A stretch of DNA of 64,000 bases. Source: Yoonia litorea (GTDB taxonomy: Bacteria; Pseudomonadota; Alphaproteobacteria; Rhodobacterales; Rhodobacteraceae). Position numbers and translations under genes: made by a program. The stretch lies in NCBI RefSeq assembly GCF_900114675.1, contig NZ_FOZM01000001.1, forward strand, positions 62,001 to 126,000, in the 5' to 3' direction. The first letter of the stretch is position 1; each line of letters starts with the position of its first letter. The notes under the pieces are model-generated. The model was given only the letters and a program-made list of their open reading frames with translations, had not been told where the DNA came from and made no database searches. Shown piece by piece: positions 61,682 to 64,000 of the stretch.

Positions 61682-62571
61682 ATAGTGTGATCGCGCTCAT
61701 AGTTGGCGATGCACAGGCGGACCGTGCCGTGCCTCCAACCGGACTAACAGCGCGCTTGACGGTCTTTGTGTCCGCGGCCATGGCGCTTTTGGCCGTCATT
61801 GCATTGGCGATTTCGATGACGACAGCGCGTGTGGCCGACGCGTGGGCCGACGAGTTGGCGCAGTCCGCTACGCTGCGATTGCCTGCTGATCGAGGCGACG
61901 TTGATGCCATGCTTCAGACTGCGCTCCGTGTTTTGGAACAAACGCCCGGAATTACTGCCGCGCGCGCCCTTTCAAGCGATGAACAGCAAGCCCTGCTCGA
62001 GCCGTGGTTCGGCCCTGATCTGACTTTGGAAAACCTGCCGCAACCGCAGATCGTGACGGTCGTTGCCGGGGGCGCGGGATATGATGCCGATGGGCTGAGG
62101 GCGCGACTGTCTGCAGAGGTACCGGGGGCAGTTTTCGATGATCATGGCGCGTGGCGGGAACCGTTGCTGAAGGCAGCAGACCGCATTCGTTTAATCATCT
62201 GGGGGGTGGTCATCCTGATTGTCACGACGTTAGCGGCCATGGTCACGCTTGCTGCACATGCGTCACTTGTCGCAAATGAGCAGGTTATTCGGGTTCTGCG
62301 CCTCGTCGGAGCCCGCGACGCCTACATCGCGAGAGCTTTTGTCCGCCGCTATACGCTGCGCGCCTTGGCCGGTGCTACCGTTGGCGCAGTGCTTGGATTG
62401 CTGATCCTTCTGGCGATGCCACAGGATCAGGGGCGGGACAGCATATTGCTTGGTGTCGGGTTTGCAGGGTTTGAGTGGTTGTGGCTCTTGGTCATTCCGC
62501 TTTTGTCAGGCATCGTGGCATTTGCTGCGACCCGAACTGCCGCATTTGGCAAATTGAAGGAAATGACATGA
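61678..62571 (+). CDS. ftsX: Cell division protein FtsX
   Basis: A 297-residue inner-membrane partner of FtsE with one helix near the N-terminus (about 30-53), a periplasmic domain of about 120 residues, and three helices at the C-terminus, the FtsX layout. The start overlaps ftsE (ATGA) and the stop overlaps the plsC gene. Confidence 0.9.
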   Translation: MNSVIALIVGDAQADRAVPPTGLTARLTVFVSAAMALLAVIALAISMTTARVADAWADELAQSATLRLPADRGDVDAMLQTALRVLEQTPGITAARALSSDEQQALLEPWFGPDLTLENLPQPQIVTVVAGGAGYDADGLRARLSAEVPGAVFDDHGAWREPLLKAADRIRLIIWGVVILIVTTLAAMVTLAAHASLVANEQVIRVLRLVGARDAYIARAFVRRYTLRALAGATVGAVLGLLILLAMPQDQGRDSILLGVGFAGFEWLWLLVIPLLSGIVAFAATRTAAFGKLKEMT

Positions 62572-63296
62572 AAGATGCGATCCAGTGGATCAGGTCACTG
62601 CTCTTCAACGCGTATATGTATCTTTGCGTGCTGGTGTTCGGGATCGTCTATCTTATCCCTGCGATTATTTCTTCTGACGGGGCGGTCGCCGCGTGTCACG
62701 CCTATTGCCGTCATATCCGCTGGGCTGCCAGCTGGATGATCGGCTTGAAAACCGAGATCAGGGGCGAGCCGCCGACGTATGAGTGCATGGTGACACCGAA
62801 GCATCAGTGTTTCTTTGACGTGCTGATGATTTATGGCGCGGTCCCGCGCGGAAAATTCATTATGAAGGCCATATTGAAGTATGCGCCTATTGTGGGTCAG
62901 TTTGGTTTGCGGATCGGATGTATTCCGGTTGACCGTGGCAAGCGTGGTCAGGCCATCAAGAAAATGGTCTCTGACGTGAAAGCCGGTCACGCTCACCCTG
63001 GCCAGTTGATCATTTATCCGCAGGGAACCCGCATCGCTCCGGGTGTCAAAGCGCCCTATAAGATCGGGACTGGAGCGCTCTACCGTGAACTGGGGCAGCC
63101 GGTCGTGCCTGTTGCCACCAATGTTGGCGTTTTCTGGCCCAAGCGCGGCATCATGCGAAAGCCGGGCACCGCGGTATTTGAATTCTTGCCAAAGATCGAA
63201 CCGGGACTCGAGGTTGCAGATTTTATGGCGCGGCTCGAAGAGCAAATCGAAACCGCCTCTGATCGCCTGAACAAGGAGGCAGGGTTTGATGGGTGA
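62568..63296 (+). CDS. 1-acyl-sn-glycerol-3-phosphate acyltransferase (PlsC-like)
   Basis: Adds the second acyl chain to lysophosphatidic acid to give phosphatidic acid. The 242-residue protein has the acyltransferase HX4D motif in KHQCFFDVL. The third motif appears as YPQGTR where EGTR is usual, and an N-terminal membrane helix is present. It is fused transcriptionally to ftsEX. The plsY gene (41697) makes its substrate. Confidence 0.92.
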   Translation: MKDAIQWIRSLLFNAYMYLCVLVFGIVYLIPAIISSDGAVAACHAYCRHIRWAASWMIGLKTEIRGEPPTYECMVTPKHQCFFDVLMIYGAVPRGKFIMKAILKYAPIVGQFGLRIGCIPVDRGKRGQAIKKMVSDVKAGHAHPGQLIIYPQGTRIAPGVKAPYKIGTGALYRELGQPVVPVATNVGVFWPKRGIMRKPGTAVFEFLPKIEPGLEVADFMARLEEQIETASDRLNKEAGFDG

Positions 63297-63897
63297 TCAC
63301 ATTATCCGCGATGTTGTCACGCTCGAGGCGCTCTACGGCCAACCTGGGAAAGCCTCACTCATCAAGGTTGTGTCACAGCTGACACCGCTCTATCGCAAAT
63401 GGATCATGGCTTCGCGGTTCTGTGTGGTTTCTACTGTCGGGCCCGAAGGGACAGATGGCAGCCCCCGCGGTGATGATGGTCCTGTTGTGCAGGAGTTGAA
63501 CGTCAAAACGCTTCTGCTGCCTGATTGGCGTGGAAACAACAGGATAGATACGCTCCGCAACATCGTCGAAGACGGCAGGATCAGTCTGATGTTTGCGATC
63601 CCCGGGTCCAACAACGTGGTGCGTGTCAACGGTCACGCCGTATTGTCGACCGATCCCGAATTGATCGGACGTTTCAATGATCGTGGTCGTGTCCCGCGCA
63701 GTGTTGCCGTGATCACGATAAAAGAGATCTACACCCAATGCGCGCGCGCTATGATGCGCGCAAACCTCTGGGGCGGAGACACTGCACCTGAAGACCTGCC
63801 AACGGTCGGTGAGATACTGACCGAACAGGAAGATGGTTTTGACGGTAAGACATATGACGCTGAATGGGCCGGTCGCGCCGAAAAGACGATGTGGTGA
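63289..63897 (+). CDS. Pyridoxamine 5'-phosphate oxidase-family flavoprotein (MSMEG_1061-type)
   Basis: A 202-residue split-barrel FMN-binding protein with DGSPRGDDG and the loop LLLPDWRGNNRIDTLRNIV, the hallmark of the MSMEG_1061-like subgroup. The exact activity is unknown. The aaggagg site nine bases before the ATG supports 63289; its start overlaps the plsC stop by 8 bases. Confidence 0.88.
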   Translation: MGDHIIRDVVTLEALYGQPGKASLIKVVSQLTPLYRKWIMASRFCVVSTVGPEGTDGSPRGDDGPVVQELNVKTLLLPDWRGNNRIDTLRNIVEDGRISLMFAIPGSNNVVRVNGHAVLSTDPELIGRFNDRGRVPRSVAVITIKEIYTQCARAMMRANLWGGDTAPEDLPTVGEILTEQEDGFDGKTYDAEWAGRAEKTMW

Positions 63898-64000
63898 CTA
63901 ACGGATCTGCACATTACTGCGGCTGCCGATCAGGCGCTTGATGGCCCAAAAGATCACGCCAAGGCTCGCCACAATCCAAACCGTTCCCCATAGCTGCGCT
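63898..64000 (-). CDS. C-terminal fragment of a membrane protein
   Basis: Only the last 33 codons are inside the window; the gene enters from the right edge and stops at 63898, immediately after the PPOX stop on the other strand. The visible part is one hydrophobic helix (LWGTVWIVASLGVIFWAIK) and a short basic tail. Family unknown. Confidence 0.5.
   Translation of the reverse strand, partial: AQLWGTVWIVASLGVIFWAIKRLIGSRSNVQIR

Noticed and set aside
1-64000. CRISPR arrays, tRNA or rRNA genes, insertion sequences, prophage or integron parts
   Set aside because: I found no spaced direct repeats, no tRNA-like cloverleaf or TTCGAATCC-type arm outside coding sequence, and no transposase, integrase or recombinase gene.

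Overview
The window looks like ordinary chromosome of an alphaproteobacterium of the Rhodobacteraceae/Roseobacter group. The evidence is moderate-to-high GC with tightly packed genes and many 4-base ATGA overlaps, plus several lineage-typical proteins: a 44-residue aa3 oxidase subunit IV, DUF2794, DUF6173 and DUF6356 proteins, a TIGR02302 protein, an MJ0042-type zinc-ribbon protein and a plant-type glutamate-cysteine ligase. I see no tRNA or ribosomal operon, CRISPR array, insertion sequence, prophage or integrase. The DNA is almost entirely coding; about 70 genes are called, one of them a clear pseudogene.

Layout. 1-8130: edge of an F420-hydrogenase-beta-like gene, asd, a long hairpin that resembles 6S RNA, a DUF4139 exported protein, a broken cytochrome c gene, ETF-ubiquinone oxidoreductase on the minus strand, then greA, a membrane protein and an AEC transporter. 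8170-11934: a compact run of S-formylglutathione hydrolase, DUF188, DMT transporter, HAD hydrolase and ornithine-cyclodeaminase-like genes. 11971-21307: alpha/beta hydrolase, zapE, carbonic anhydrase, M17 aminopeptidase with an NlpC/P60 hydrolase, DUF2794, an I78 inhibitor, class III alcohol dehydrogenase, a serine hydrolase and an NYN/OST-HTH protein. 21304-27114: a TetR regulator behind a 431-bp structured non-coding stretch, then a minus-strand molybdenum-cofactor cluster (fdhD, mobA, mobB, a moeA fusion and a GNAT gene). 27158-34892: azlCD, a lipoprotein and oxidase subunit IV, an Lrp regulator with DUF6173, DUF6356, a class II glutamine amidotransferase, an MBL hydrolase, an acyl-CoA dehydrogenase and a Sua5-type gene.

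34903-48630: a coiled-coil anchor with an OmpA-family protein, ubiA divergent from rsmE, gshA, a plsY-pyrC-small membrane protein-pyrB block, uracil-DNA glycosylase, moaB and an RND adaptor. 48630-64000: a large RND permease, two periplasmic thiol-redox proteins around YqgE, an argH-lipoprotein-membrane protein-lysA run, a TIGR02302 protein, a zinc-ribbon protein, and an ftsE-ftsX-plsC-PPOX operon.

Functional themes. Glutathione synthesis (gshA), glutathione-dependent formaldehyde oxidation (class III alcohol dehydrogenase and S-formylglutathione hydrolase) and FdhD (formate dehydrogenase maturation) fit together as C1 detoxification. Mo-cofactor genes (moeA, mobA, mobB, moaB) serve the same enzymes. 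asd and lysA belong to the lysine/diaminopimelate pathway, and ftsEX, zapE and the NlpC/P60 protein to the cell envelope and division. No clearly new multi-gene system is evident. The most notable items are the 6S-like RNA, the structured DNA upstream of tetR, the moeA fusion, the cytochrome c pseudogene, and several operator-like palindromes between divergent genes.
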